Origin: a virus
Reading direction: 5' to 3' (one strand)
IMG/VR virus record: IMGVR_UViG_3300036781_000418
Location: 124,001-188,000 of that record
Length of the DNA stretch: 64,000 bases
This document shows, in pieces, positions 34,331-41,680 of the stretch (positions are counted from its first letter, which is position 1; the number at the start of each line of letters is the position of its first letter). The notes under the pieces were generated by a model. It was not told the DNA's origin and ran no database searches. It worked only from the letters and a program-made list of their open reading frames with translations. Made by a program: the position numbers and the translations under genes.

Positions 34331-34755
34331 AGATCATGGACATGAAACCTGAGCTCGGCACCTACGTTTGGCTGACCCCGACTTCTGGCACGGTTGAGGG
34401 CCTGCGCGCCTGGGCCGGAGTTCAAGGCTTTGAGTCGCTGATCGACTTTACCAAGCTCCACGTGACCGTGCTCTACTCAAGGTCGTACCTTCCGGTGATC
34501 CCTGATAAGACCTGGTTCTACCCAGCGACGGCGTCGGGCTTCAAGCAGCTAGACAAGAGCATGTTCGTCATGACCCTTGACTCGCCTGGTATCGTGCAGC
34601 GTCATGAGAAGCTGATGTCAATTGGCGCCACACACGACTGGGCGACCTTCATCCCACACATGTCCCTGTGGAAGGGGCCACCTCCGCCGCAACTCGAGCC
34701 GCCAGGGTTCACGATGATCTTCACGAACGAGCAGTGCGAACCGCTCAAGCCATAA
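34327..34755 (+). CDS. acb1: Acb1-like anti-CBASS 2H phosphodiesterase
   Basis: 142 residues. Two H-x-T/S motifs define the 2H fold: LHVTVLYS (His 45, Thr 47) and IPHMSLWKG (His 111, Ser 113). Their spacing, and Tyr 13, match my recollection of T4 Acb1 (gene 57B: Tyr 12, His 44, Thr 46, His 113, Thr 115). Acb1 degrades cyclic oligonucleotide signals of CBASS defence. The second Thr is Ser here. It is coupled to nrdC. An RNA-processing 2H enzyme is the main alternative. Confidence 0.75.
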   Translation: MKIMDMKPELGTYVWLTPTSGTVEGLRAWAGVQGFESLIDFTKLHVTVLYSRSYLPVIPDKTWFYPATASGFKQLDKSMFVMTLDSPGIVQRHEKLMSIGATHDWATFIPHMSLWKGPPPPQLEPPGFTMIFTNEQCEPLKP

Positions 34756-34780
34756 AGGACCTTCGGGTCCTTTTCTTTTG
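34754..34780 (+). terminator. Terminator after acb1-like gene
   Basis: 8-bp stem AAAGGACC / GGTCCTTT with TTCG loop, then TCTTTT. The stop codon lies at its base. Confidence 0.9.
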
Positions 34781-34943
34781 CTCAGACCCTTCACGCGAGT
34801 TCGCTCGTAGAGGCATTAGCTGGCAGATAGTGCGGGTTCACGTGACGGCGACACGGTTGAGGCTGAGGGCCTCCCGATCGGTGAAGGTGGTTGGCTCTGC
34901 ATCGGAACCAAACAAGTGCAACCGGTGACCCCGGGTGACGCCA

Positions 34944-34951
34944 GGTCTAAA
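34944..34951 (+). promoter_or_regulatory. Late promoter, CTAAATA
   Basis: TCTAAATA lies 24 nt before the ATG at 34976. The 170 nt between the terminator and this promoter show no gene. Confidence 0.55.
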
Positions 34952-34975
34952 TACTGAAACAAGTAGAGAGCTACC

Positions 34976-35362
34976 ATGACGCCAGTAACCGCCGCCGCAA
35001 TGACGATCACCGCCTTCGGCTTCACCATCAACCTGATCTCCCTGATGATCATCCTCCTGATCATTGGCCTGGTGGTGCTCTTCATTCGCATTCAGCTCAG
35101 CAACCGTCTCGACTTCGCCGACATGCTCACGAAGGACGGTCACACCGTGTCCTTGACGAAGGTCCTACAGCTGCTTGGCGGGACGACCTCCACGTGGGTC
35201 GTGATCAAGCTCGCCTCTTCAGGTGCGCTCGGCGTCGAGATCTTCGCCACGTACCTGGCCTACGTCGCCTCCATCGAGGGGTTCAGCAAGTTCATCTCCG
35301 CGAAGTACGGCTACCGTGAGACCGGTGCCAGCGGTAAAGGCGACCCGACTAAGCCAGAATAA
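34976..35362 (+). CDS. Late membrane protein, holin candidate
   Basis: 128 residues. A strong transmembrane helix (about 14-38) is followed by a short basic region and a second, weaker hydrophobic stretch (about 70-100), then a charged Gly/Lys-rich tail. Late promoter and size would suit a holin partner for the GH108 endolysin, but no holin family motif is recognised. Confidence 0.6.
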   Translation: MTPVTAAAMTITAFGFTINLISLMIILLIIGLVVLFIRIQLSNRLDFADMLTKDGHTVSLTKVLQLLGGTTSTWVVIKLASSGALGVEIFATYLAYVASIEGFSKFISAKYGYRETGASGKGDPTKPE

Positions 35363-35414
35363 CCGGGTTGCTATAAGGTTATGATGGCGATGTACTGACC
35401 ACTCAGGGATCATC

Positions 35415-35690
35415 ATGACCTCCTTCCAAGAACCAGCCCCGTTGTCGCCGTCCTACGGCGGTGAGCGGCTGGCCTCCAAGATTCTGATGGGCTCGCGTGT
35501 ACGTCGTGAAATCTTCGACCCGACGAACCTCGAGCACCTCCAGAGCTACCGCACCTACCTGACCACTGGCAACTGGGGTGACGTCCAGTTCTACTACGAA
35601 AACCCGTTCGCCACCGTGCCGGCCACCGTCAACTACAAGTTCGCGATCGCCGCCCTGAACTCGACGTTGGGCGACGGCAACGTCAACTGA
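35415..35690 (+). CDS. Small protein, unknown
   Basis: 91 residues beginning MTSFQEPAPLSPSYGG. Ribosome site CAGGGA. Upstream GGTTATGATGG may be its promoter. A strong terminator follows. Confidence 0.6.
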   Translation: MTSFQEPAPLSPSYGGERLASKILMGSRVRREIFDPTNLEHLQSYRTYLTTGNWGDVQFYYENPFATVPATVNYKFAIAALNSTLGDGNVN

Positions 35691-35707
35691 TCCCACCCAA
35701 CCCAAAC

Positions 35708-35736
35708 AAAGGGGACGCCATTGGCGTCCCCTTTTC
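35708..35736 (+). terminator. Strong terminator
   Basis: 12-bp stem AAAGGGGACGCC / GGCGTCCCCTTT, loop ATT, then TTCG. It is immediately followed by the next -10 box. Confidence 0.9.
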
Positions 35737-35737
35737 G

Positions 35738-35743
35738 TATGAT
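35738..35743 (+). promoter_or_regulatory. Sigma70-like -10 box, leaderless geometry
   Basis: TATGAT ends 6 nt before the dCMP deaminase ATG; no ribosome site. Confidence 0.5.
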
Positions 35744-35749
35744 GGTGAT

Positions 35750-36238
35750 ATGGAACAACTCACCACCAACCCAAACAGGATCGACCTTGACGAGGCCTAC
35801 ATGCAGATGGCCGAGATCTGGGCGAAACGCTCCAAGGCGAACCGCAAGCAGGTCGGTGCCCTGATCGTCAAGGACAAGCAGATCATCTCGGACGGCTACA
35901 ACGGCATGCCAAGTGGCGCCAGTGACGACGTCTGTGAAGTCATGGTCTACCCTGACTCATACGATGGGCGTGACGGTATCGGTGGATCACCGGACAAGCT
36001 CATGAAGACGAAGAACGAGGTCCTCCATGCCGAGTCCAACGCCCTCATGAAGGTGGCCGAGAATGGTGGTGTTGGCGTCCAAGGCGCGACCCTCTACGTG
36101 ACCATGTCGCCGTGCCGTGACTGCGCCAAGCTGATCAAGCAGGCCAAGATCGCCCGTGTGGTTTACCGTGAAGAATACCGTGACACCGGTGGCGTCGACT
36201 TCCTCCGTGAATACGGTGTGCAGGTGATCAAGCTATGA
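35750..36238 (+). CDS. cd: dCMP deaminase
   Basis: 162 residues. Zinc and catalytic motif LHAESNAL (His-Ala-Glu) and PCRDCAK (Pro-Cys-x-x-Cys) in cytidine-deaminase order. It supplies dUMP for thymidylate. Predicted leaderless. Its stop overlaps the split polymerase gene A (ATGA), so pool supply and polymerase are co-expressed. Confidence 0.93.
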   Translation: MEQLTTNPNRIDLDEAYMQMAEIWAKRSKANRKQVGALIVKDKQIISDGYNGMPSGASDDVCEVMVYPDSYDGRDGIGGSPDKLMKTKNEVLHAESNALMKVAENGGVGVQGATLYVTMSPCRDCAKLIKQAKIARVVYREEYRDTGGVDFLREYGVQVIKL

Positions 36239-36807
36239 GCCTTGACACCCTTACGACTGAGCTAAACGGCCGCACCCTTCGATACGACGGCGTCAGCATC
36301 GTCAGCCCTGAAGCCGTGCCCGACCTGTTCATGAAGGGCGTCAACCCTTGCCTGCTCCGCGTGAACGTGCTGGACCCTGACATCGAGACGTTCAACCGCC
36401 TAGTGCCACTGGATCCAGTCAACGTGGTTGGACCTGAACCGATCACGTTCAACCGTGGCTGGCTTCTACCTAGGCTGACGGCGAAGCTGGACGTCCAAGC
36501 ACACGTCATGACGCTGCTCCAGGCAAAGCTGTTGACTGGGTGTTACCTCAAGCACGAGCAGGTCGATGCGGCCATGAAGCGTACCGAGGCGGAGCTGGCC
36601 CTGTTCACCAAGCATGGGATGGACGACCTGCTCCGCTGCCTCATCTGGGTGATTGAAAAGTTCAAGGAGCACAAGGTCGTGTACGGCGTCGGTCGTGGCT
36701 CGAGCTGTGCGTCGTACGTGCTCTTCCTGATTGGTCTCCACCTGGTGGATCCAATCAAGCATGAAATCCCAATTGAGGAGTTCTTCAAGCCGGCTGAGCA
36801 GCCGTGA
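36235..36807 (+). CDS. Split DnaE-like (C-family) polymerase, part A
   Basis: 190 residues. The C-terminal 75 match the Pol III alpha palm entry: RTEAELALFTKHGMDDLLRC, then VVYGVGRGSSCASYVLFLIG (DnaE: PVGPGRGSGAGSLVAYAL), then VDPI and PIEEFFKP (DnaE: LFERFLNPER). The gene stops precisely where DnaE continues with MPDFDVDF, and part B at 42359 starts with GDIDID. No PHP domain. Residues 1-100 are unrecognised. It is coupled to dCMP deaminase and presumably pairs with part B to make a polymerase; no family-B gp43 is seen in the window. Confidence 0.8.
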   Translation: MSLDTLTTELNGRTLRYDGVSIVSPEAVPDLFMKGVNPCLLRVNVLDPDIETFNRLVPLDPVNVVGPEPITFNRGWLLPRLTAKLDVQAHVMTLLQAKLLTGCYLKHEQVDAAMKRTEAELALFTKHGMDDLLRCLIWVIEKFKEHKVVYGVGRGSSCASYVLFLIGLHLVDPIKHEIPIEEFFKPAEQP

Positions 36808-36811
36808 AAGC

Positions 36812-36839
36812 TAAATAGGGAAGCCCAAAACCCTATTTA
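36812..36839. promoter_or_regulatory. Palindromic late promoter, bidirectional
   Basis: TAAATAGGG (36814-36822) and CCCTATTTA (36831-36839) form a perfect inverted repeat, so TAAATA motifs face both ways. The plus copy lies about 35 nt before the ATG at 36855. The minus copy would make antisense RNA to polymerase part A. Confidence 0.55.
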
Positions 36840-36854
36840 ACAGGAGATGCCCTT

Positions 36855-37079
36855 ATGGCAGTTATTCGCAGCGCTCGCGGTGAGCTCATCGACACCCGTC
36901 TGATGGCCATCAAGGCCCAGCTGGCGAAGGCCCCGCTTCCAAAGGCCGTTCAGGCCCGCCAAGTTGAGATCACGGAACTTGAAGGTGGCAAGGTCGAAGA
37001 GCAAGTTGTTACCGCCGAAATGATGGAGATGATGGCCGCGGCCGAAGTCTCCGATGTTAAACCCAAGAAAGCAAAGTAA
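36855..37079 (+). CDS. Small protein before cochaperonin
   Basis: 74 residues, Ala/Glu/Lys/Met-rich, ribosome site CAGGAG. Its TAA overlaps the cochaperonin ATG (TAATG). Late promoter upstream. Function unknown. Confidence 0.6.
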   Translation: MAVIRSARGELIDTRLMAIKAQLAKAPLPKAVQARQVEITELEGGKVEEQVVTAEMMEMMAAAEVSDVKPKKAK

Positions 37080-37408
37080 TGAGCTTCGAAAAGCTACGTC
37101 CAATTCTGAACACCGTGCTCTTCACCTTCCTCGATAAGACCGAGGGTGCAAAGGGCGCTTTCTCTGAACGCACACGTGGCGGCATTATCCTGCCAACCGT
37201 CAAGTCCACTCAGCGCGACGACCGCTGGGGTCGAGTCGAGGCGGTCGGTCCGGACGTCTACGGCCTTGAAGTAGGGGAGTTCATCCTCATCGAGGCCCTG
37301 CAGTGGAACCGTTCCGAGGTCTTTGAGGGCGACAAGCTCTGGAAGACCGATGACACCAAGATCCTCTTGGTTACGACCGACGAGAACCTCACCGTCAACT
37401 ACGGATAA
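37079..37408 (+). CDS. 31: GroES/gp31-like cochaperonin
   Basis: 109 residues (T4 gp31: 111). GroES-type beta-barrel pattern: RPILNTVLF, mobile-loop-like FSERTRGGIILP, DDRWGRVEAVGPDV and GEFILIEAL. In T4 gp31 replaces GroES so that GroEL can fold the large capsid protein. Here the mobile loop ends GGIILP, close to the GroES G-G-I-V/M-L consensus. Late promoter upstream fits a capsid-folding role. Confidence 0.8.
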   Translation: MSFEKLRPILNTVLFTFLDKTEGAKGAFSERTRGGIILPTVKSTQRDDRWGRVEAVGPDVYGLEVGEFILIEALQWNRSEVFEGDKLWKTDDTKILLVTTDENLTVNYG

Positions 37409-37411
37409 ATC

Positions 37412-37627
37412 ATGATGAGTGCTTGTGCATGTATGGGACCAGCGGGCGACTGCCCATGTCTTCGCCGTCAACGTGGCCAGAAGGTGGAGATTACGGAGAC
37501 GTTCATCTCCCCAAGCCTCTTCGCCCTCTTGACTGACGAGGACAAGAACACCGTCAATGAGATCAAGCGGAAAGCACTTGGTCTGTGGATGGCTGAGAAA
37601 CATGCCAAGAAGGTAGTCAATGATTAA
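37412..37627 (+). CDS. Small Cys-rich protein
   Basis: 71 residues. N-terminal CACMGPAGDCPC could bind metal. The rest is a charged helix. It overlaps the next gene by 8 nt. Unknown function. Confidence 0.55.
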   Translation: MMSACACMGPAGDCPCLRRQRGQKVEITETFISPSLFALLTDEDKNTVNEIKRKALGLWMAEKHAKKVVND

Positions 37628-37931
37628 CACGGTGCTACTGTCTAAAGTCGAGGTGAAGAAGCTGTTGGCTATTCTACTTGATGAAAGCCTGACTGACGTT
37701 GCTGCTTGGAACCAAACGTACGCGATCTTTCATAGTCGAGATGTTGAGCGTGCGTACATGCATGAGAATCACCTCGTCACGCAGGAGTATCAGGAAAATG
37801 TCAATGCGGACGATGTTCGCTGGTCGCTGTTTGACTCTGAACTTGGTGGGCAGGTGGACTTTCCTAATCGCACCGAGATGATCGGTGAATTGGCAATATA
37901 CGAATACCTACTTCGGAAGGCGAAACCATGA
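37620..37931 (+). CDS. Small protein, unknown
   Basis: 103 residues, acidic and helical. ATGA overlap with the next gene. Codons look somewhat less G/C-ending than in neighbouring genes. Confidence 0.55.
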   Translation: MINTVLLSKVEVKKLLAILLDESLTDVAAWNQTYAIFHSRDVERAYMHENHLVTQEYQENVNADDVRWSLFDSELGGQVDFPNRTEMIGELAIYEYLLRKAKP

Positions 37932-38191
37932 TCATCAGCAGCGAAGGCCTCACCTTCTCCTATGAGCGTGACGGCAGGTACTGGGTGCTGCACATTGACA
38001 AGAGCCCAACCCCATTGAGGTGGGACCCTAGCGCGACGTTCACGCCCAAATCGCTCGATCTTCCAGTGCTACGTGCTGAGTATCGGCGCGCCATCGGCGC
38101 CATCATTGACGACATGTTTTCGTACCTGTCGTTCAATGATCGCCACGAAATTTTCAACCTAACCATCAAGCACATCCCTTGTCCTTTCTAA
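37928..38191 (+). CDS. Small protein, unknown
   Basis: 87 residues, beginning MIISSEGLTFSYERDGRYWV. Coupled to its upstream neighbour. No domain recognised. Confidence 0.55.
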   Translation: MIISSEGLTFSYERDGRYWVLHIDKSPTPLRWDPSATFTPKSLDLPVLRAEYRRAIGAIIDDMFSYLSFNDRHEIFNLTIKHIPCPF

Positions 38192-38209
38192 CTTTGTGAG
38201 TTTACATGC

Positions 38210-39307
38210 ATGACCTTTATCATCCTTACCTTCCTAGCGGCCTTTCTCATTGAAGGACTAGGAACCGCCACCTCGGTCATTGGTCTCAGTGCGCTCTTCG
38301 GCGCCAACCCAATCATCATCGCGCTGGCCATCGCCCTCGACTTGGGCAAGATCGTCGTGGTCTCCCTGTTGTACAAGTACTGGAGCACCCTGGGCAAGGT
38401 GATGAAGTCGTACGCGTTCATCGCGGCCGCGATCACCATGGTCATCACGTCCGCTGGGGCCGCGGGCTACCTGACTGGCGAGTTCCAGAAGGCCATCATG
38501 GGCTCACAGGAAAGTGGGCTGCGTGTTGAGGCGCTGAAGGGCGAGCAGGCCAAGCTGGAAGAGCGCAAGAAGCAGATCGACAACCAGATCGAGCACCTGC
38601 CCGAGAAGTACACGGCGACCGCTCGGATCCGCATGATCAACCAGTTCAAGGACGAGCAGAAGACGGTGACGGCGCGGCTTGGTGAGATCACCACGCAGCT
38701 GCCCGACCTACAGGTTCACCAGCTGGGTGTGGAGGCGAAGGCTGGACCGATCCTGACCATCGCCAAGTCGTTCAACATCCCAGTCGAGCAGGCGATCAAG
38801 TACGTCATCCTCATGATCATCGTGGTGTTCGACCCGTTGGCGATCTTCTTGATCATCGCCGGCAACTTCTTGGTGGAACAGCGGAAGAAAGGTCAACAGG
38901 CGGAATACATCGAGCGTATCAAGGATGAGGTGCGCACGAAACGTATACCTGTCATGACGCCACCGCCACCGCCACCGCCTGAGAAAGAGACACCCGAGCC
39001 AACCGATGAGACCACAGCGGTGATGGAGGAAGCGCCCGTCATGCCGATCTACGAGGTCTTGGAGCCGACTCCACAGCCACTTGAGGAGCCACCAGAACCG
39101 CCTGAGGTGAAACCAGCCGACCCCAATGAGATCACCCTCAACGACCTCGGTCCAAGGGCCGAGATCACGCTTGACACCGTGAAGGGTAAGCTGCACCGCT
39201 CCTCAATGCACGACGCTGACGAGGGCGACGTGGAGATGGACGTTGGGGTTGGGCTGCACGGCAAACCTTCGCGTGCTCGTACCGTGTACCAAGGCCAGAG
39301 ACGATGA
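38210..39307 (+). CDS. Membrane protein with coiled coil and Pro-rich tail
   Basis: 365 residues. N-terminal helices (about 1-25, 30-53 and 65-85), a charged coiled coil (about 100-165), another transmembrane helix (about 200-225), then a cytoplasmic Pro-rich tail (PPPPPPPEKETPEP) and an acidic end. The C-terminus has a cluster RSSMHDADEGDVEMDVG that may be a docking motif. It lies upstream of the clamp loader but has no replication domain. It could anchor a complex to the inner membrane; function unknown. Confidence 0.6.
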   Translation: MTFIILTFLAAFLIEGLGTATSVIGLSALFGANPIIIALAIALDLGKIVVVSLLYKYWSTLGKVMKSYAFIAAAITMVITSAGAAGYLTGEFQKAIMGSQESGLRVEALKGEQAKLEERKKQIDNQIEHLPEKYTATARIRMINQFKDEQKTVTARLGEITTQLPDLQVHQLGVEAKAGPILTIAKSFNIPVEQAIKYVILMIIVVFDPLAIFLIIAGNFLVEQRKKGQQAEYIERIKDEVRTKRIPVMTPPPPPPPEKETPEPTDETTAVMEEAPVMPIYEVLEPTPQPLEEPPEPPEVKPADPNEITLNDLGPRAEITLDTVKGKLHRSSMHDADEGDVEMDVGVGLHGKPSRARTVYQGQRR

Positions 39308-39311
39308 CAGG

Positions 39312-39347
39312 TTCGATGTTCGCTACAATGAAAGTATCGACATCGAA
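39312..39347 (+). promoter_or_regulatory. Promoter with -10 inside an inverted repeat, before gp44
   Basis: Arms TTCGATGT (39312-39319) and ACATCGAA (39340-39347) flank TACAAT (39324-39329). The clamp-loader ATG is 12 nt further with AAAGGAG. Same design as at 45244, 47735 and 54337. Confidence 0.5.
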
Positions 39348-39358
39348 AAGGAGCCTTC

Positions 39359-40276
39359 ATGGCCGTCAACACGCTTTGGGTAGATCGCTACAAACCAAAG
39401 ACCCTCGCTGACCTCGTTCTCCAAAACGAAAGCGTCCGCAAGATCTTCGCCAAGTACATCGAGGAGAAGAGCATTCCCAACCTGCTCTTGGTTGGGCCAG
39501 CTGGTACGGGCAAGAGCTCAATGTCCAACGTCCTCAAGCGTGAGCTTGAGATCGACCGCCTTGACACGTTGCGCATCAACTGCTCGGATGAAGGCATCGA
39601 GGCGATTCGCGACAAGGTCAAGTCCTTCGCCACGACCCTGCCGTACGGTGACTTCAAGCTTGTCCAGCTTGAGGAGATTGACGGCCTCGGCCACCAAGCC
39701 CAGAAGATGCTGCGCAGCTTCATGGAGGACGTGACCCACACGTGTCGGTTCATCGCCACGGCGAACAACAAGAACCTGCTCCTCCCAGCCATCCAGTCGC
39801 GGTTCCAGACCTTCGAGTTCCAAGCTCCGGGCCGTGACTTCGTCATGCTCCGTGGTGCGGAGATCATGGAGAAGGAGGAGATCGCCTTCGACCTTGACAC
39901 CATCGAGCGGTTGGCCGCCATCACCTACCCCGACGTTCGCCAGTTCATCCAGCAGCTGGAGAAGAACTCGACGTCAGGCGCGTTGAAGATCGTCGCGGCT
40001 GAAGCCTCAGCCCAAGACTGGAAGCTCAGCCTGCTTGACCTGATGGGAACCAGCAACTGGGCCGCCGCACGAAAGCTCGTGTGTGAGAACTCCAGCAAGG
40101 AGGAGCTCGTCGACGTCTACCGCTTCCTCTACCAGAACATCCACCGCACTGACGTGTCTCAGGCGAAGCGTGACTTGGCGGTCGTCGTCATTGCCAAGTA
40201 TCAGTACCAACATCCATTCTGTGCCGACGGGGAACTCAACCTCGCGGCCTGCTTCATTGAACTGGGGATTTTGTAA
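39359..40276 (+). CDS. 44: Clamp loader large subunit, T4 gp44-like
   Basis: 305 residues (T4: 319). AAA+ ATPase with N-terminal LWVDRYKPKTLADL, Walker A GPAGTGKS (46-53), Walker B variant LEEID, and sensor/SRC-like LLPAIQSRFQTFEF where Phe replaces the usual Cys. It loads the sliding clamp at primer ends. Its TAA overlaps the following ATG. No clamp gene (gp45) is recognised nearby. Confidence 0.92.
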   Translation: MAVNTLWVDRYKPKTLADLVLQNESVRKIFAKYIEEKSIPNLLLVGPAGTGKSSMSNVLKRELEIDRLDTLRINCSDEGIEAIRDKVKSFATTLPYGDFKLVQLEEIDGLGHQAQKMLRSFMEDVTHTCRFIATANNKNLLLPAIQSRFQTFEFQAPGRDFVMLRGAEIMEKEEIAFDLDTIERLAAITYPDVRQFIQQLEKNSTSGALKIVAAEASAQDWKLSLLDLMGTSNWAAARKLVCENSSKEELVDVYRFLYQNIHRTDVSQAKRDLAVVVIAKYQYQHPFCADGELNLAACFIELGIL

Positions 40277-40632
40277 TGGCCGATACCGCAGACCGTCGCT
40301 CAGAGGGCGACCTTTCAATGACTGACAGTGCAATACAGAATCGGCTCACCTACCGACACTGTCAAGCTCATGGCATCTGCGTGAGCTGCAAAACCAAGGA
40401 GGTGCGAGGCCGTTCGTACTGCTACGACTGCTCAATCACGCAGAAGCTCCACACCTACCGGACGGGGTTGAGGCACTTCATGACCGACGCCGGGCTAGAC
40501 AACACAACGAACGTCCTCAACGTGGTTGAGGGCATGATTGATCGGCACCAGCTGTCGCTGGATGAAATGGTGCTGCTCAATTCACTCCTGGTGCTCATCA
40601 GCAAAGCACACACTACAAGGAAAACAACATGA
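40276..40632 (+). CDS. Zinc-ribbon protein in replication operon
   Basis: 118 residues. A four-Cys motif, CVSCKTKEVRGRSYCYDC, forms a probable zinc ribbon near residue 40, followed by helices. It lies between gp44 and other replication genes with 1- and 4-nt overlaps. A later in-frame ATG at 40318 is a possible alternative start. Function unknown. Confidence 0.6.
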   Translation: MADTADRRSEGDLSMTDSAIQNRLTYRHCQAHGICVSCKTKEVRGRSYCYDCSITQKLHTYRTGLRHFMTDAGLDNTTNVLNVVEGMIDRHQLSLDEMVLLNSLLVLISKAHTTRKTT

Positions 40633-41159
40633 TCATCACCCTCTGCGGCTCCGCCCGCTTCGAACGTCTCTTCAAGGCCTGGAACGAGGCCCTCACCCTC
40701 GGTGGCCACACCGTCTTCGACCTATCAGTCTATCCGAGCGAGAAGGCGGGCGTCAAGCAGTGGTACAACGACGTCGAGAAGATCCAGCTCGATGCGGCCC
40801 ACCTCGCCAAGATCGCCGCCTCAGACGCGATCGTCGTCATCAACCGCTACGGCTACATCGGTGAGTCCACCCTGCGTGAGGTGATGTTCGCCAAAGCCGC
40901 CGGCAAAAAGCTCTACTTCCAAGAAGGCTGGATGCAAGGCTATGGCTTCGACCCAGATGCCGAACGACGTGTTCAAGATGGCGACATCGTCGACGAGTTC
41001 GAGGCCTCAGCCATCAAGGACGGCATCGCCCTCCCCGTTAAGTCGCCCATCAACACGGGTTGGTACTCCACCGACGTCACAGGCGACACGTTGCTTGAAA
41101 GTTGTGACCAAGATGGCATCTACTGGAAGCGCGTCTCCGACGCCATAAACGCGGAGTAA
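40629..41159 (+). CDS. Nucleoside 2-deoxyribosyltransferase-like protein
   Basis: 176 residues. LCGSARFERLFKAWNEALTL at the N-terminus, the SDAIVVIN strand and GYIGESTLREVMFAKAAGKK match the Rossmann-like deoxyribosyltransferase/DUF4406 group. It may trim or exchange bases of deoxynucleotides. With dCMP deaminase it hints at control of the dNTP pool or base modification; substrate unknown. Confidence 0.65.
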   Translation: MIITLCGSARFERLFKAWNEALTLGGHTVFDLSVYPSEKAGVKQWYNDVEKIQLDAAHLAKIAASDAIVVINRYGYIGESTLREVMFAKAAGKKLYFQEGWMQGYGFDPDAERRVQDGDIVDEFEASAIKDGIALPVKSPINTGWYSTDVTGDTLLESCDQDGIYWKRVSDAINAE

Positions 41160-41161
41160 CC

Positions 41162-41680
41162 ATGGCCGCACGCGACGCACTGGACCTCTTTGGCTTTCTT
41201 GGCCAGCTCAACTCAGGCAACACCAACGCCTACGCTGAGCTGACTGACGAGGCGAAGAAGGTCGCCCACCCGTTGGTGATCATGCGGTGGTTGGCAGGCA
41301 CCACCGATCCACAGCAGATTCTCCGCCTCAACATGTTCGTCAACCCATACGTCTTCAGCTTGGGCGACGAGAAGGAGCTGCTGTTCCAGCTCTCCGCGGC
41401 GGCCTGTACTGGCTACCAACGTAGCACCTGGTTGAAGGGGCCTGGACAGGACAAGCGATCCAAGCTGCTCCTTGAGACCGTTGCTCAAGCCTACGAGTGC
41501 ACGAACCGGGATGCGGGTCACCTACTCGAGTTGATGAGTGAGGCCGATGTGCTACTATGTGCAGAGCAGCTCGGCCTCGAGAAGGAACAGGTGACGAAGC
41601 TGAAGGCTGACTTCAACAAAGGTAAAGATGAAGCGCGAGGAACTAAGACAAGCGGCAAGCCATCGGCGCGTAAGCGCTGA
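41162..41680 (+). CDS. 62: Clamp loader small subunit candidate, gp62-like
   Basis: 172 residues (T4 gp62: 187). Pattern LFGFLGQLNSGNTNAYAEL, then HPLVIMRWLAG, NMFVNPYVF and a helical tail, like the gp62 family in other T4-type phages (domain then a PFhhxRxLS helix). It is three genes after gp44, where a partner subunit is expected. Motif resemblance is moderate. Confidence 0.6.
   Translation: MAARDALDLFGFLGQLNSGNTNAYAELTDEAKKVAHPLVIMRWLAGTTDPQQILRLNMFVNPYVFSLGDEKELLFQLSAAACTGYQRSTWLKGPGQDKRSKLLLETVAQAYECTNRDAGHLLELMSEADVLLCAEQLGLEKEQVTKLKADFNKGKDEARGTKTSGKPSARKR

Noticed and set aside
34668-34928. 86-codon plus-strand ORF across the acb1-like terminator
   Set aside because: It reads through a strong terminator, lacks a ribosome site and its product is shadow-like.
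34779-34943. tRNA-like GGTTC segment in the gap before the holin candidate
   Set aside because: No acceptor stem or matching arms.
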